Shown here: one piece after another, positions 37,996-48,940 of the stretch | How positions within the stretch are numbered: the first letter of the stretch is position 1 | How the letters are laid out: every line of letters begins with the position of its first letter | Assembly (NCBI GenBank): GCA_003278255.1 | Contig: QCFZ01000004.1 | Span: 1-64,000, forward strand | Origin: Prochlorococcus sp. AG-363-O15 | Lineage (GTDB): Bacteria > Cyanobacteriota > Cyanobacteriia > PCC-6307 > Cyanobiaceae | DNA length: 64,000 bases | Reading direction: 5' to 3' | Made by a program: the position numbers and the translations under genes | The notes under the pieces: model-generated | What the model was told of the DNA's origin: nothing | The model's input: the letters and a program-made list of their open reading frames with translations, nothing else | Databases searched by the model: none

Positions 37996-40284
37996 ATGAC
38001 CACCAGTGTTTTATTCGACTGGATGGTAGAAGAGGGGAGAAAACTAGCCGAATGTAGGCATGACCATCCCTTCGCAATACTTGGTCCTCAACAGCACAAT
38101 GATCAATTCATAGTGCGTGCATGGGCACCTGATGCAACAAAAGTAGAGCTCATATCAAGTGGCACTAACGCTTCCAGGATGACTAACCCTCATCATCCCT
38201 GGATCTTTGAAACGGTATTAAGTACTAATCCAGGAAACACCTATCAAATAAAAGTTGACCGTGGTGGCATTGAACATCTGCAACACGATCCTTGGGCCTT
38301 TAGAAATGAATGGATGGGGGAAATAGATCGCCATCTGTTTGCCGAAGGAAATCACCACCACATCTGGAAAAGAATGGGGGCCCACCTCTCTAAGCAAAAC
38401 AATATTAGTGGAGTTATGTTTTGCTTATGGGCCCCAAATGCCCGAAGTATTTCTGTAATTGGAGATCTAAATGCATGGGATGGGCGTCACCATCCCATGC
38501 AAAGACGTGATGGTGGAATTTGGGAATTGTTCATTCCTGGATTGAATGAAGGTGCTCTTTACAAATATGAAATTCGAACGCAAGAAGGTCATTGTTATCA
38601 AAAAGCAGATCCTTATGGTTTCCAACATGAAGTTCGACCTGCCACAAGCTCATTAGTAACAAGGCTTGATGGTTACCAATGGAAAGATCAAAATTGGCTA
38701 TCTAAGCGAGACAGTAGTAATGCTCTAGAACAACCCATATCTGTATACGAAATGCATTTAGGAAGCTGGATGCATGCTTCATCAGAAAATCCCTTTATTG
38801 AATCTAATGGCACTGCCAGGCCAAATGTACCTGCTGCAGAAATGAAACCAGGTGCAAGGTTGCTTACATATCCAGAACTTACAGAAAGACTGATCCCATA
38901 TGTAAAAGAACGAGGCTTCACTCACATTGAATTGATGCCAATCTCTGAACATCCATTTGATGGTTCATGGGGTTATCAAGTCACAGGATGGTATGCACCC
39001 ACAAGTAGATATGGAAGCCCCGATGAATTTCGAGCCTTTGTTGATCGTTGCCATGAAGAAAATATTGGGGTAATCCTTGACTGGGTTCCAGGTCATTTTC
39101 CAAAAGATGGGCATGGACTTGCCTTTTTTGATGGCGACCATCTTTATGAACATGCTGATCCTCGTATAGGAGAACACAAAGAATGGGGGACTTTAATTTT
39201 TAATTATTCCCGAAATGAAGTTAGAAATTTTCTTGTTGCAAATTTAATCTATTGGTTTGAACAATTTCATATAGATGGGATTAGAGTAGACGCTGTTGCA
39301 TCAATGCTTTATAGAGACTATCTACGTCCAGATGGAGAATGGATTGCCAATGAAAATGGTGGTAGAGAAAATACAGAAGCTGTTCATTTCCTTCAGCAAG
39401 CAAATCACGTTCTATTCGAGCACTTTCCAGGCGCATTATCTATAGCAGAAGAATCAACTACCTGGCCAATGGTTACTCAACCAACTGATGCTGGAGGACT
39501 TGGCTTCAACCTCAAATGGAACATGGGTTGGATGCACGATATGCTTGATTATTTTGAATTGGACCCTTGGTTTCGTCAGTTTCATCAAAACAATATAACC
39601 TTCTCTATTTGGTATACTTATACCGAGAATTTTATGCTGGCATTAAGTCATGATGAAGTAGTTCATGGCAAAAGTCATTTACTACATAAGATGCCTGGAG
39701 ATGATTGGCAAAAATATGCAAATACAAGAGCTCTTCTTGCATATATGTGGACTCATCCAGGGAAGAAAACTATATTTATGGGAATGGAATTTGGTCAGCG
39801 TCAAGAATGGAATGTATGGGGCGATCTTCAGTGGGATTTACTTAAATTTGAACCTCATCAAGGGGTTCAAAAACTAGTAGATGATTTGAATACTCTTTAC
39901 AAATCTGAGCCTGCTTTATGGAGAGATGACTTTGATCAATATGGTTTCCAATGGATTGATTGCACTGACAATAGACATTCTATTGTCAGTTTTATGCGTA
40001 GAGAAAATAACACTGGAAGATGGCTAGTAATAGTGGCTAATTTCACTCCTCAAAGTCATACGAATTACAGAATAGGAGTACCTACTAATGGCTACTATGA
40101 AGAGGTCCTCAATACTGATGGCGCAATTTACGGAGGCAGCAATCTAGGTAATATGGGAGGGAAGTACTCAGACGAGTGGAACATTCATGGGTATGAGCAT
40201 TCCCTTGATCTTTGTCTTCCACCATTGAGCGTATTGGTTTTCCGATACGACCAAAAACGAAGCCTCTCAGCTCAAGAAAAATAA
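37996..40284 (+). CDS. glgB: 1,4-alpha-glucan branching enzyme
   Basis: This GH13 enzyme makes the alpha-1,6 branches of glycogen. The 762-residue protein has two N-terminal CBM48/X25 modules (conserved [22 protein letters not shown] near 140). The catalytic barrel has [21 protein letters not shown], nucleophile region [15 protein letters not shown] (Asp), acid/base in [11 protein letters not shown] (Glu) and [16 protein letters not shown]-terminal beta domain follows. It precedes hemE by about 90 bp. It works with glgA at 7903-9366. Confidence 0.97.
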   Translation: MTTSVLFDWMVEEGRKLAECRHDHPFAILGPQQHNDQFIVRAWAPDATKVELISSGTNASRMTNPHHPWIFETVLSTNPGNTYQIKVDRGGIEHLQHDPWAFRNEWMGEIDRHLFAEGNHHHIWKRMGAHLSKQNNISGVMFCLWAPNARSISVIGDLNAWDGRHHPMQRRDGGIWELFIPGLNEGALYKYEIRTQEGHCYQKADPYGFQHEVRPATSSLVTRLDGYQWKDQNWLSKRDSSNALEQPISVYEMHLGSWMHASSENPFIESNGTARPNVPAAEMKPGARLLTYPELTERLIPYVKERGFTHIELMPISEHPFDGSWGYQVTGWYAPTSRYGSPDEFRAFVDRCHEENIGVILDWVPGHFPKDGHGLAFFDGDHLYEHADPRIGEHKEWGTLIFNYSRNEVRNFLVANLIYWFEQFHIDGIRVDAVASMLYRDYLRPDGEWIANENGGRENTEAVHFLQQANHVLFEHFPGALSIAEESTTWPMVTQPTDAGGLGFNLKWNMGWMHDMLDYFELDPWFRQFHQNNITFSIWYTYTENFMLALSHDEVVHGKSHLLHKMPGDDWQKYANTRALLAYMWTHPGKKTIFMGMEFGQRQEWNVWGDLQWDLLKFEPHQGVQKLVDDLNTLYKSEPALWRDDFDQYGFQWIDCTDNRHSIVSFMRRENNTGRWLVIVANFTPQSHTNYRIGVPTNGYYEEVLNTDGAIYGGSNLGNMGGKYSDEWNIHGYEHSLDLCLPPLSVLVFRYDQKRSLSAQEK

Positions 40285-40377
40285 AAAAAGGTGTGACGAA
40301 GATAACAGTTATATATGTATAAGGCCGTTATTGGGCACTGCGTCAAGTAGGTTTTTCGGTTGGTAATGATCAACATA

Positions 40378-41436
40378 ATGACCGACTCTCTGCCCTTATT
40401 GCTCCGCGCCGCGCGAGGTGAATCAGTGGAGCGTCCTCCTGTTTGGATGATGCGCCAAGCAGGTCGATACATGAAGGTCTACAGAGACCTACGGAATCAA
40501 CATCCTAGTTTCCGAGAACGTTCGGAGAATCCAGATCTCTCATATGAGATTTCAATGCAACCCTTCAAGGCATTCAAACCAGATGGGGTAATTCTTTTCT
40601 CCGATATCCTTACTCCACTTCCAGGAATGGGAATAAACTTTGACATCGTTGAGAGCAAAGGTCCTTTAATTCAAGATCCGATAAGAAATATCAACCAAAT
40701 CAAAGAGCTCAAACCTCTAGAACCAGCCCAATCGATGACTTTTGTTGGAGAAGTCCTTAGAAGGCTTCGTGAAAGTGTAGGCACCGAAGCTGCAGTGCTT
40801 GGTTTTGTAGGAGCTCCTTGGACCCTCGCTGCATATGTTGTCGAAGGTAAAAGCAGTAAGAACTACTCAATAATTAAGGCAATGGCATTCCAAGAACCGG
40901 AGGTTCTTCATAAACTTTTAGATCATTTCTCAGAATGCATTGCTACTTACTTGCGCTACCAAATCGATTCAGGAGCTCAAGTAGTTCAAATGTTTGATTC
41001 ATGGGCAGGACAATTAAGTCCTATCGATTACGACACATTTGCGGCTCCCTATCAGAAAAAGGTAGTGGATTTGGTAAAGAGCACTCACCCAGACACTCCA
41101 ATCATCCTCTACATCTCAGGAAGTGCTGGAGTACTGGAACGCATGGCCAAGACAGGAATAGACATTGTTTCACTTGATTGGACAGTTGATATGGGAGAAG
41201 GCTGCGCAAGACTTCCTGAACATATTGGTATACAAGGTAATGTGGACCCTGGTCTTTTGTTTGGAACGCCAGAAGCTATTCGTCAAAGAATTGTTGATAC
41301 AGTTTTAAAAGCCAAAGGTCGTCGACACATTCTTAATTTGGGTCATGGCATTCTCCCTGGAACACCTGAGGAAAACGCGAAGGTATTTTTTGAAGCAGGT
41401 AAAAATGTTAATGAACTAATTAAAGTTGGCAGTTGA
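40378..41436 (+). CDS. hemE: uroporphyrinogen decarboxylase
   Basis: HemE converts uroporphyrinogen III to coproporphyrinogen III, on the path to heme and (divinyl-)chlorophyll. The 352-residue product from the ATG at 40378 has the signatures [20 protein letters not shown] at about 20-39, [13 protein letters not shown] and [16 protein letters not shown]. The open frame extends to a TTG at 40360, but family alignment favours 40378 ([15 protein letters not shown]). The stop codon overlaps the TTG start of the epimerase gene. Confidence 0.97.
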   Translation: MTDSLPLLLRAARGESVERPPVWMMRQAGRYMKVYRDLRNQHPSFRERSENPDLSYEISMQPFKAFKPDGVILFSDILTPLPGMGINFDIVESKGPLIQDPIRNINQIKELKPLEPAQSMTFVGEVLRRLRESVGTEAAVLGFVGAPWTLAAYVVEGKSSKNYSIIKAMAFQEPEVLHKLLDHFSECIATYLRYQIDSGAQVVQMFDSWAGQLSPIDYDTFAAPYQKKVVDLVKSTHPDTPIILYISGSAGVLERMAKTGIDIVSLDWTVDMGEGCARLPEHIGIQGNVDPGLLFGTPEAIRQRIVDTVLKAKGRRHILNLGHGILPGTPEENAKVFFEAGKNVNELIKVGS

Positions 41437-42443
41437 ACAAAGAAAAAATTCTTATAACAGGAGCTAGTGGTTGCGTAGGGCAATACACATCTGCTTGGCT
41501 TCTAGAGAACTCGCAGGCAGAGTTACTTCTTTGGGTAAGAGACCCATCAAAACTTACGGCAATTCCTAGAGATCATCCTAGAATTAAATTAATAGTTTGT
41601 GACTTGAGAAAAGCAAATCTATTTTCCAATGAACTGCAAACAGTCACAAGAGTAATTCATACAGCAACAGCCTGGGGTGATCCAGAACGTACAAATCAAG
41701 TGAATTTAGTTGCGGTAAAGAATTTATTAAGCCTTTTAAATCCTAATATTGTTGAACAAATTATATATTTTTCAACTGCAAGTATCTTAAATAGAAAGCT
41801 TAAGCCACTACCAGAAGCCTTCAAATTTGGAACAGAATATATACAGACTAAAGCAATCTGTCTACAACAATTAGAAGATCATCCTCTAGCAGAAAAAATA
41901 ATTGCAGTATTCCCAACTCTAGTTTTTGGAGGAATTCTAAACAATAAAGATTCATTCCCAACAAGCTATCTAACTCAAGGCTTGAAAGAAGCCATTAAAT
42001 GGTTATGGCTAGCAAGATGGCTAAGACTAGATTCATCTTTTCACTTTATTCATGCAGCAGATATAGCCTTTGTATGTGGTCATCTGGCAACAACACCTCA
42101 TCCCCCCAATATAGATCAAGAAGATAGTTTATTAAGAAAAATAGTTTTAGCCCAACCCCCAATCTCTGTTAATCAAGCAATAGATGCACTCCTAAAATGG
42201 AGGAGAATTCACAAAGTCCCAGGGCTTCCACTTTGGGGATGGTTAATAGAAGCACTTTTAAAGGTTCTACCAATAGAACTAAGCAGTTGGGACCGTTTCA
42301 GCATTAAACAACGACATTTCATACATGAGCCAATAACTCCTCCAGAACGCTTTGGAGGAGTCAGCCATGCAAAAACAATTGAAGATATCCTCGTTCTGTC
42401 AGGACTACCAAGATCTAAAAATCTCAAAAAGGAGCTAAAATAA
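41433..42443 (+). CDS. NAD(P)-dependent epimerase/dehydratase (SDR family)
   Basis: This is an extended short-chain dehydrogenase of 336 residues. The dinucleotide-binding [17 protein letters not shown] is at residue 7 onward, followed by [12 protein letters not shown] and [11 protein letters not shown]. The typical YxxxK appears displaced or replaced ([15 protein letters not shown]), with Tyr and Lys spaced as YIQTK, which fits the motif. The substrate is unknown. A TTG start overlaps the hemE stop (TTGA), so translation is coupled to hemE. petE follows after 22 bp. Confidence 0.83.
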   Translation: MNKEKILITGASGCVGQYTSAWLLENSQAELLLWVRDPSKLTAIPRDHPRIKLIVCDLRKANLFSNELQTVTRVIHTATAWGDPERTNQVNLVAVKNLLSLLNPNIVEQIIYFSTASILNRKLKPLPEAFKFGTEYIQTKAICLQQLEDHPLAEKIIAVFPTLVFGGILNNKDSFPTSYLTQGLKEAIKWLWLARWLRLDSSFHFIHAADIAFVCGHLATTPHPPNIDQEDSLLRKIVLAQPPISVNQAIDALLKWRRIHKVPGLPLWGWLIEALLKVLPIELSSWDRFSIKQRHFIHEPITPPERFGGVSHAKTIEDILVLSGLPRSKNLKKELK

Positions 42444-42465
42444 TAGATGAGAAATAAAGAGCCTT

Positions 42466-42825
42466 ATGGTCTCAATGATTCGATCAATCGCAGCCACTTG
42501 CTGCGCCTTCCTATTAGTACTTGCCCTTGGAGTACCAACCGCACAGGCATCTACTGTTGAGGTAAAACTAGGTACAGACGCAGGAATGCTTGCCTTTGAG
42601 CCAAGCAATGTAACAATTAGTGCTGGCGACACGGTGAAATTTGTAAACAACAAACTCGCACCACATAACGCTGTTTTCGAGGGCCACGATGAACTTAGCC
42701 ATTCAGACTTAGCCTTTGCCCCAGGCGAATCTTGGGAAGAGACTTTCTCTGAAGCCGGAACATACAGCTTCTACTGTGAACCTCATCGGGGAGCAGGGAT
42801 GGTTGGAACAGTTGTAGTTCAATAA
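42466..42825 (+). CDS. petE: plastocyanin
   Basis: This soluble copper protein of the thylakoid lumen carries electrons from cytochrome b6f to photosystem I. The 119-residue precursor has a signal peptide ending in AQA at residue 28. The copper ligands are His67 (in LAPHNAV), Cys104 and His107 (in YCEPHRGAG) and Met112. The second in-frame ATG (codon 4, [10 protein letters not shown]) is also a possible start. A strong hairpin terminator follows. A separate transcript is likely, although it lies close behind hemE and the epimerase. Confidence 0.97.
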   Translation: MVSMIRSIAATCCAFLLVLALGVPTAQASTVEVKLGTDAGMLAFEPSNVTISAGDTVKFVNNKLAPHNAVFEGHDELSHSDLAFAPGESWEETFSEAGTYSFYCEPHRGAGMVGTVVVQ

Positions 42826-42856
42826 ACCTCATACCAAGATTCATAGCTACCGTGAA

Positions 42857-42888
42857 AACGAGGCAGAAAATTTCTGTCTCGTTTTTTT
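42857..42888 (+). terminator. rho-independent terminator of petE
   Basis: A 13-bp stem AACGAGGCAGAAA / TTTCTGTCTCGTT (one G-T wobble) with a very short loop is followed by a run of seven Ts. It lies 31 bp after the petE stop, in the right orientation. Confidence 0.85.
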
Positions 42889-42972
42889 CATAAATTCTAA
42901 GAATTTCCGAGCAAAAAGATTATTTGAACTAAAACATATATTCTTTAAGAAACAACTAATTACATACGTCTT

Positions 42973-43206
42973 ATGTCTAGAGAAGCTTTCTCTGATTTTC
43001 TCTATACTGTAGAACATAGTTCTGCATTAAGAAGAGAGCTTAAAAAATGTACTAATTATAAAGCAATTATTGATCTAGCTAACAACTATGGATTTAATTT
43101 GAGCATGAATGATTTTAAAGAGGATGTAACAGCTGAAAAAATTGAAGAGTGGTTCAAAACGAACACCATACCTCCAATCAAAAAATCAACTAGTTTTTCA
43201 GATTAA
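42973..43206 (+). CDS. Nif11 domain protein
   Basis: The 77-residue protein is almost entirely a Nif11-like domain: MSREAFSDFLYTVEHSSALR, then AIIDLANNYGFNLSMNDF. Nif11 domains occur as leader peptides of lanthipeptides (prochlorosins) in some Prochlorococcus, and as free small proteins of unknown function. This copy has no double-glycine-type cleavage site and only a short lysine/serine tail without a Cys-rich core, and no LanM-type enzyme is nearby. It is therefore unlikely to be a RiPP precursor. It stands alone after the petE terminator. Confidence 0.75.
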   Translation: MSREAFSDFLYTVEHSSALRRELKKCTNYKAIIDLANNYGFNLSMNDFKEDVTAEKIEEWFKTNTIPPIKKSTSFSD

Positions 43207-43362
43207 AGCTATTCCTAAACGTATCAAAACCTGGCTTAAATAACAGAAAAAATATTTCTCAAATTTGAAACTACTAGTATACCGAACCTCAGGCATCGGT
43301 TCTCCACCTATGAATTACTAGCTTATTTGCCTAGGTTATTCATTGTTTGTAGCTCAAGAACC

Positions 43363-45954
43363 ATGCAACCCAGAGCAGAACAATTCACTGAAAAAGCATG
43401 GGAATCAATCCTTTTCGCTCAAACTTTAGCTGCAGACTTGAAACATCAACAAATAGAAAGTGAACATCTATTACTAGCATTAATAGAGCAAAACGATTTT
43501 GCAAAAAGAATCTTAGAAAAAACCAAAGCATCAACAACGGATCTAAGAATAGCTTTAAAAGAGAACTTAAATAAAAAACCAAAACTACAATCTTCCCCAG
43601 AAGCAACATACGTCAGTAAAAACCTATCAAATACACTAGAAAAGTCAGATCAAATCAAAAAAACTTTTGAAGATGGATTTATTTCAACAGAACATTTAAT
43701 GCTGGCACTGGCTGACGAAAATAATTCATGTAAGCAATTACTTAATAAGCTAGGAGTTGATCAACAAAAACTGAAAGTAAACATAATGGAAATGCGAGGC
43801 GGACAAAAGGTAGTCGACCAAATCCCAGAAGGAAAATATGAATCTTTGCAGAGATATGGTAGAGATTTAACAGAGGCAGCTCGTCAAGGACAGTTAGATC
43901 CCGTCATCGGGAGGGATGATGAAATACGAAGGACTATTCAAATATTAAGTAGAAGAACAAAAAATAATCCGGTTTTAATAGGCGAACCTGGAGTAGGAAA
44001 AACCGCAATCGTTGAGGGACTTGCACAGAGAATAGTAAATGGAGATGTACCTTCTGCTCTAGAAAATAGACAATTAATCACTTTAGATATGGGTGCGCTT
44101 ATTGCAGGAGCAAAATATCGTGGAGAATTTGAAGAACGTTTAAAGGCTGTTCTCAAAGAAGTAACTTCTTCAGAAGGTCAAATTGTTCTTTTTATAGATG
44201 AAATTCATACTGTTGTTGGTGCTGGAGCTACAGGTGGATCTATGGATGCAAGTAATCTTTTAAAACCTATGCTTGCCCGTGGTGAGCTTAGATGTATCGG
44301 CGCAACAACCCTTAATGAACATCGGCAATATATAGAAAAAGATCCAGCATTAGAGAGAAGGTTTCAACAAGTTCTAGTAAGCCCAACTTCTGTAGAAGAC
44401 ACTATTTCAATACTTAGAGGCCTTAAAGAGCGTTACGAAGTCCACCATGGAGTAAGAATTGCAGACAATGCACTTGTTGCTGCAGCAATTCTAAGTAATC
44501 GATATATATCTGATCGTTTCCTTCCAGATAAAGCTATTGATTTAGTAGATGAGTCAGCTTCAAGACTAAAAATGGAAATAACATCCAAACCACAAGAAAT
44601 TGATGATATCGATCGCAAGATTTTGCAACTAGAAATGGAAAAACTTTCACTAGGTCGAGAATCTGACATTGCAAGCCAAGAAAGACTTCAAGCTCTTGAA
44701 AAAGAATTGTTAAAACTATCTGAAAAACAAACTTCTTTAAGCTTGCAATGGCAAAAAGAAAAGTCATCAATCAATGAAATATCAGCAATAAAAGAAGAAA
44801 TTGAAAAAGTACAATTACAAATCGAACAAGCCAAACGTAGTTATGATCTAAATAAGGCAGCTGAACTAGAATTTGGAAGACTTGGGTCACTACAAAAAAA
44901 TCTCATAGAAAAAGAAAATCTTTTAAAACGGAATTCTAAATCTAAGGAAAAATCTCTTTTAAGAGAGGAAGTAACTGAAGATGATATTGCAGAAGTTATA
45001 GCTAAATGGACAAACATTCCTATATCCAGACTAATTCAGTCTGAGATCGAGAAGTTGTTAAAACTTGAAGACGAATTACATAAACGTATAATCGGTCAAA
45101 ATCAAGCTGTAACAGCAGTTTCCAACGCAATTCAACGATCAAGAGCAGGATTAAATGATCCAAAAAGACCTATTGCTAATTTTCTATTTTTAGGACCAAC
45201 GGGAGTCGGCAAAACAGAGCTATCAAAAGCACTAGCAGGACAAATGTTTGATAATGAAAGCGCAATGATAAGGATTGATATGTCTGAATATATGGAAAAA
45301 CATTCGGTTAGCAGATTAATAGGTGCACCTCCTGGATATGTAGGATACGAAGCAGGAGGTCAATTAACAGAAGCCATAAGACGACATCCTTATTCAGTTC
45401 TACTGTTCGATGAAATAGAAAAAGCTCACCCAGAAGTTTTCAATTTAATGCTACAAATTCTCGACGAAGGACGTGTTACAGATGGACAAGGTAGAACTAT
45501 TAATTTTACAAATACAGTAATTATTCTGACAAGCAATATTGGAAGTCAATCAATCATTGAACTAGCTCAGATCAATGGCAATTCCAGTAAAACAGAAGAA
45601 GCAATTAATAATGCACTAAAAACCAAATTTAGGCCAGAGTTCCTAAATAGACTAGATGAAAAAATAATTTTCAACAGTCTTAATAAGCAAGAATTAAGAG
45701 AAATAGTTAATCTTCAGATTGAAAGAATAATCAAAAGACTAGCCGAAAAAAAAATTAAACTTTCTATTGATAGCGAAGTTGCAGATTGGATTGCAGAAAA
45801 AGGTTACGACCCAATCTATGGCGCAAGGCCTCTAAAACGAACAATTCAAAAAGAGATAGAAACACCTATAGCTAAAGCAATTCTTTCAGGTCATTACAAA
45901 GAAGAGAATACTATAAGTATTTCTGTTGAGATTAATAATTTAGTCTTTTCTTGA
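43363..45954 (+). CDS. clpB: ATP-dependent chaperone ClpB
   Basis: This hexameric AAA+ disaggregase resolves aggregated proteins with DnaK. The N-terminal domain (1-145) is followed by NBD1 with Walker [10 protein letters not shown] and Walker [14 protein letters not shown], a coiled-coil M-domain (about 400-520), and NBD2 with Walker [10 protein letters not shown] and Walker [15 protein letters not shown]. The open frame begins at 43327, but the ATG at 43363 ([16 protein letters not shown]) is the family start, giving 863 residues. No CIRCE-type element is seen upstream. A perfect 13-bp inverted repeat covers the stop codon. The N-terminal domain is diverged, as in the second ClpB of cyanobacteria, so it may be a paralogue. 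Confidence 0.96.
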   Translation: MQPRAEQFTEKAWESILFAQTLAADLKHQQIESEHLLLALIEQNDFAKRILEKTKASTTDLRIALKENLNKKPKLQSSPEATYVSKNLSNTLEKSDQIKKTFEDGFISTEHLMLALADENNSCKQLLNKLGVDQQKLKVNIMEMRGGQKVVDQIPEGKYESLQRYGRDLTEAARQGQLDPVIGRDDEIRRTIQILSRRTKNNPVLIGEPGVGKTAIVEGLAQRIVNGDVPSALENRQLITLDMGALIAGAKYRGEFEERLKAVLKEVTSSEGQIVLFIDEIHTVVGAGATGGSMDASNLLKPMLARGELRCIGATTLNEHRQYIEKDPALERRFQQVLVSPTSVEDTISILRGLKERYEVHHGVRIADNALVAAAILSNRYISDRFLPDKAIDLVDESASRLKMEITSKPQEIDDIDRKILQLEMEKLSLGRESDIASQERLQALEKELLKLSEKQTSLSLQWQKEKSSINEISAIKEEIEKVQLQIEQAKRSYDLNKAAELEFGRLGSLQKNLIEKENLLKRNSKSKEKSLLREEVTEDDIAEVIAKWTNIPISRLIQSEIEKLLKLEDELHKRIIGQNQAVTAVSNAIQRSRAGLNDPKRPIANFLFLGPTGVGKTELSKALAGQMFDNESAMIRIDMSEYMEKHSVSRLIGAPPGYVGYEAGGQLTEAIRRHPYSVLLFDEIEKAHPEVFNLMLQILDEGRVTDGQGRTINFTNTVIILTSNIGSQSIIELAQINGNSSKTEEAINNALKTKFRPEFLNRLDEKIIFNSLNKQELREIVNLQIERIIKRLAEKKIKLSIDSEVADWIAEKGYDPIYGARPLKRTIQKEIETPIAKAILSGHYKEENTISISVEINNLVFS

Positions 45955-45975
45955 TCATTATTTCAAGAAAAGACT
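45942..45975 (+). terminator. 13-bp perfect inverted repeat over the clpB stop codon
   Basis: The arms 45942-45954 (AGTCTTTTCTTGA) and 45963-45975 pair perfectly around an 8-nt loop. The left arm includes the last codons and the TGA of clpB. No T run follows on either strand, so it is not a classical rho-independent terminator. It may protect the 3' end or block ribosome or polymerase run-through between the convergent clpB and queD-like genes. Confidence 0.5.
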
Positions 45976-46034
45976 TGGCAATAATCGAAACAACTCCTAT
46001 TGACAATTAATAAATCTATTTAATGGATTGTTCT

Positions 46035-46505
46035 TTAATTATTAAACCAATCTGGTTTCAAGTCATAGAAAGCAGTATTTGCCTCATTCTCACTGGCCAT
46101 GGTTTTCCAACAACAAGTTCTCCCTCCATCTCTTTCCAAAAGAAGCTCATTGGCCCATTTCCAAACAAGTGCTGCACTTGACTCCATTCCCACATTCTCC
46201 ATAACTCTCAAATCCAAAGCCTCTGCTTCATGTAATTTCTGCCACTCAGAAAGAAGAGGATCATCAAAGTTAATCAAAAAAGTATGATCAAATTGACTTT
46301 TAAGCCTTTCCTCAAGAGGTTTAAGGCTTGAAAAATCAACAACAAAACCAAAAGGGTCAAGCTCTTTGGCGGCAAACCAGAAACTAAACCCTCGGCTATA
46401 ACCATGAACAAATCGACAGTGTCCTGGATGCTTCCATTGCCTATGGCAACATGGGTACCCAGAAAAATGTTTACAGCAGGTGTATCTAAAAATCGACATG
46501 GACAT
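46035..46505 (-). CDS. 6-carboxytetrahydropterin synthase-like protein (QueD/PTPS family)
   Basis: This T-fold protein is of the 6-pyruvoyltetrahydropterin synthase superfamily. The N-terminal active-site region is CCHRQWKHPGHCRFVHGYS, then GFVVDFSSLKPLEE and FDHTFLIN, and near the C terminus VMENVGMESSAALVW with the catalytic Glu. QueD makes the queuosine/preQ precursor from dihydroneopterin triphosphate. In canonical members the zinc site is HGH; here the second position is Tyr (HGY), so this is a variant subfamily with uncertain activity. The frame opens at 46547; Met codons at 46505 or 46499 put the start just before the conserved FRYTCCKHF. It is divergent from hisIE. Confidence 0.75.
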   Translation of the reverse strand: MSMSIFRYTCCKHFSGYPCCHRQWKHPGHCRFVHGYSRGFSFWFAAKELDPFGFVVDFSSLKPLEERLKSQFDHTFLINFDDPLLSEWQKLHEAEALDLRVMENVGMESSAALVWKWANELLLERDGGRTCCWKTMASENEANTAFYDLKPDWFNN

Positions 46506-46569
46506 ATGAAACGTAGTTAAAGAAAGTGAGTAAGAATCAACTTCCAAGACTTAGACGTACCCAGAAGAA

Positions 46570-47238
46570 ATGCAACTCCTAACCCCAACATTTATAGACA
46601 CCCTCCGTTTCGATGAAAACGAACTGATACCTGCCATTGCTCAAGATTGGCTAGATGGGGCCATTTTGATGATGGCTTGGATGAACCGTTCTTCCATCGA
46701 ACAAACAATTAAAACCGGAGAAGTTCATTACTGGAGTAGATCCCGACAAGAGTTATGGCATAAAGGTGCCACAAGTGGAAACATACAAATCCTCAAAGAC
46801 ATTAGATACGATTGCGATGCAGACGTAATTCTTCTAACAATCGAACAAAAAGGATCAGGGGCTTGCCACAAAGGAGAAAGAAGTTGTTTTTACGAGCAAG
46901 TATCTGATCCAACCCAAAAGAACCCTCTCTCAAAAAATCCCCCTGCCGATGCTTGCAGTGAACTATTTGAAGTGATAACTCATAGAAAATCCTCTCCAGT
47001 AACTAACAGCTATACGAATAAACTTCTCACAGATGGTGACAACCTAATACTAAAGAAGATTGGAGAGGAAAGTGCTGAATTCATAATGGCATGTAAAGAC
47101 GATGACAAAGAATCAATAGCAAGCGAAGCCGCTGACCTCATCTTTCATCTTCAAGTTGCAATAGCAAGTCACAATGTCAATTGGAGAGATGTGCTTCGAG
47201 TTTTAATAAAAAGGAAATGGGCACCAAGACGAAATTAA
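46570..47238 (+). CDS. hisI: bifunctional phosphoribosyl-AMP cyclohydrolase / phosphoribosyl-ATP pyrophosphatase
   Basis: It catalyses the second and third steps of histidine synthesis. The 222-residue fusion has an N-terminal HisI domain (about 1-115) with WLDGAILMMAWMNRSS, YWSRSRQELWHKGATSG and zinc-site residues in YDCDADV and GACHKGERSCFY. A C-terminal HisE domain (about 125-222) has GEESAEFIMACKDDDKESIASEAADLIFHL. The start is the ATG at 46570. The gene is often named hisIE. It stands alone between two minus-strand genes. Confidence 0.96.
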   Translation: MQLLTPTFIDTLRFDENELIPAIAQDWLDGAILMMAWMNRSSIEQTIKTGEVHYWSRSRQELWHKGATSGNIQILKDIRYDCDADVILLTIEQKGSGACHKGERSCFYEQVSDPTQKNPLSKNPPADACSELFEVITHRKSSPVTNSYTNKLLTDGDNLILKKIGEESAEFIMACKDDDKESIASEAADLIFHLQVAIASHNVNWRDVLRVLIKRKWAPRRN

Positions 47239-47308
47239 TAGAGGGCAAAGACGAAAGACTTTTAAGTAAATATAATGTGCACAAAAGAAGTAGAATACAT
47301 AATGACAA

Positions 47309-47797
47309 TTAGGTTGAAAGGCCAACTCCTCTTGACATAAATGTTGCCAATAAGGGAATCAAAGAAAACCCTATCAATTCAATATTTATAATTACACCAA
47401 GTCTGGTAACCAAATTTTCCTTTACCTCCGGTAATTCTCCTCGTCTAAGAGGGATTGCCCAAAGAATGTAAGTTACTGTTGGATAAAGAGACAAAGCTCC
47501 AACTGACAGAAAAAGAGCAACTTTTGTCCAAAAAAGTGGGTTTTGAGTGTAAAACTCACTCCCATTGCCAAAATAAATAACTCTCAATATTCCAGTAATC
47601 AAAAGAGTCAAAGCTGCTAAACCATAGACAATATCCGTCAAAACCATTGCTATAGCTTCTTCTCTGTTAGGTCCAACTTTCAGAAGCTTCCTCTCTAGGA
47701 CCAACGCACCAAAACAAATCATGAAACTGAAATAATGCAGATATGCGATACCTGCACTTTTAATTAATTCAGGCGAAACAACACTTCCTAAAAACAC
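47309..47797 (-). CDS. DUF2214 family integral membrane protein
   Basis: This is a 162-residue hydrophobic protein with four predicted membrane helices (about 13-33, 50-72, 85-110, 130-155). LHYFSFMICFGALVLERKLLK and TDIVYGLAALTLLITGILRVIYFGNG match the DUF2214 family, of unknown function and related to HupE/CopD-like small membrane proteins. It is convergent with hisIE and divergent from the sigma factor gene; the 210 bp upstream hold no other convincing gene. The start at 47797 fits the family. Confidence 0.8.
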   Translation of the reverse strand: MFLGSVVSPELIKSAGIAYLHYFSFMICFGALVLERKLLKVGPNREEAIAMVLTDIVYGLAALTLLITGILRVIYFGNGSEFYTQNPLFWTKVALFLSVGALSLYPTVTYILWAIPLRRGELPEVKENLVTRLGVIINIELIGFSLIPLLATFMSRGVGLST

Positions 47798-48007
47798 AGG
47801 GCCTAAGTCAAAGAGGTACGAGACTAGCTAGTAACGCCCCCCTTTTAAGGCAATGATCAAGCCCCAATGAAAAGAACATAAAAAACCAAGCATGGAAACT
47901 ATAAAGAGAATATTTAATAAGAAATAAAAGATGAATTCCGAACTCTTTCTTACACCGCAAGGATGGAAAGACTTTTTCCCTAGGTTTTAGTAATAAAGGA
48001 GAGAGCA

Positions 48008-48940
48008 ATGGCCAGTTCTTTAAGTACCTTCCTTAGCGAAATCGGACGACATCAGCTATTAACACCAGAACAAGAGCTCACCATGGGTCGAAAAGTTCAA
48101 GCGATGGTGGCCATAACCGATAGATGCCATCTCGCAGGAGGCAAAGGTCCTGAATGCGATTACACAGATATAGAACGACGAACCATTCGACTTGGAGAAA
48201 AGGCTAAAAACCAAATGATTACAGCAAACCTTAGGCTTGTAGTCAATTTGGCAAAGCGTTATCAAGGCAAAGGGCTTGAATTACTTGACTTAATTCAGGA
48301 GGGGACCTTAGGCCTAACAAGAGCTGTAGAAAAATATGATCCAAAACGCGGTCACCGTTTTTCGACATATGCATATTGGTGGATTCGCCAAGGTCTTAAT
48401 AGGGCTCTCTCTACTCAAAGTCGAACCATAAGAATCCCTGTAAATGTAAATGAAAAACTAACAAAGCTAAGATCCGCTAAATCAAGACTAATGCAAGCGA
48501 ATGGATTACCGCCTTCCGCATTTGAACTCTCTAAAGCAATGGACATTCCAGAATCAGAAGTACAAGAATTGTTAGCCTGCGAACTTAGAAGTATCACAAT
48601 AAGTCTTCAAGGTGTAATTAAATCAAAGACGGATCCATCTGAACTTGTTGACATCTTGCCAAGTGAAGAAATTCCTCCAATGGAACTGGCTGAATCCGCT
48701 GAGCGAATATCTTCCGTTTGGGTTTTACTAGACAAATCAAATCTCACTCCCAAAGAAAGAACAGTTATTACACTTCGTTTTGGCCTTGACGGATCAAATG
48801 AATGGAGAACCTTGGCAGAAGTAGCTCGTCATATGAGTTGTAGTAGAGAATATTGTCGACAAGTAGTTCAAAGAGCTTTGCGCAAACTTCGCAAAGCAAG
48901 TATTCAAACTGGCCTATTGGAAACCGAAATCTGTAATTAG
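48008..48940 (+). CDS. RNA polymerase sigma factor, RpoD-like group 2
   Basis: The 310-residue sigma-70 factor lacks region 1.1 but has region 1.2 (LSTFLSEIGRHQLLTPEQEL), region 2 (NLRLVVNLAKRYQGKGLELL, then DLIQEGTLGLTRAVEKYDP and FSTYAYWWIRQ), region 3 (IRIPVNVNEKLTKL) and region 4 (LTPKERTVITLRFGLDG with a C-terminal helix-turn-helix CSREYCRQVVQRALRKLRK). It is a non-essential (group 2) sigma of the kind marine cyanobacteria use for light, nutrient or diel responses. The specific paralogue cannot be named. An AGGAGAG precedes the ATG by 5 nt. Confidence 0.93.
   Translation: MASSLSTFLSEIGRHQLLTPEQELTMGRKVQAMVAITDRCHLAGGKGPECDYTDIERRTIRLGEKAKNQMITANLRLVVNLAKRYQGKGLELLDLIQEGTLGLTRAVEKYDPKRGHRFSTYAYWWIRQGLNRALSTQSRTIRIPVNVNEKLTKLRSAKSRLMQANGLPPSAFELSKAMDIPESEVQELLACELRSITISLQGVIKSKTDPSELVDILPSEEIPPMELAESAERISSVWVLLDKSNLTPKERTVITLRFGLDGSNEWRTLAEVARHMSCSREYCRQVVQRALRKLRKASIQTGLLETEICN

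Noticed and set aside
42973-43206. Lanthipeptide (prochlorosin-type) precursor
   Set aside because: No double-glycine cleavage site, no Cys/Ser/Thr core and no LanM or transporter-peptidase gene nearby.
47931-47990. 19-codon ORF upstream of the sigma factor gene
   Set aside because: Short, no family support; the region is better explained as promoter and leader DNA.
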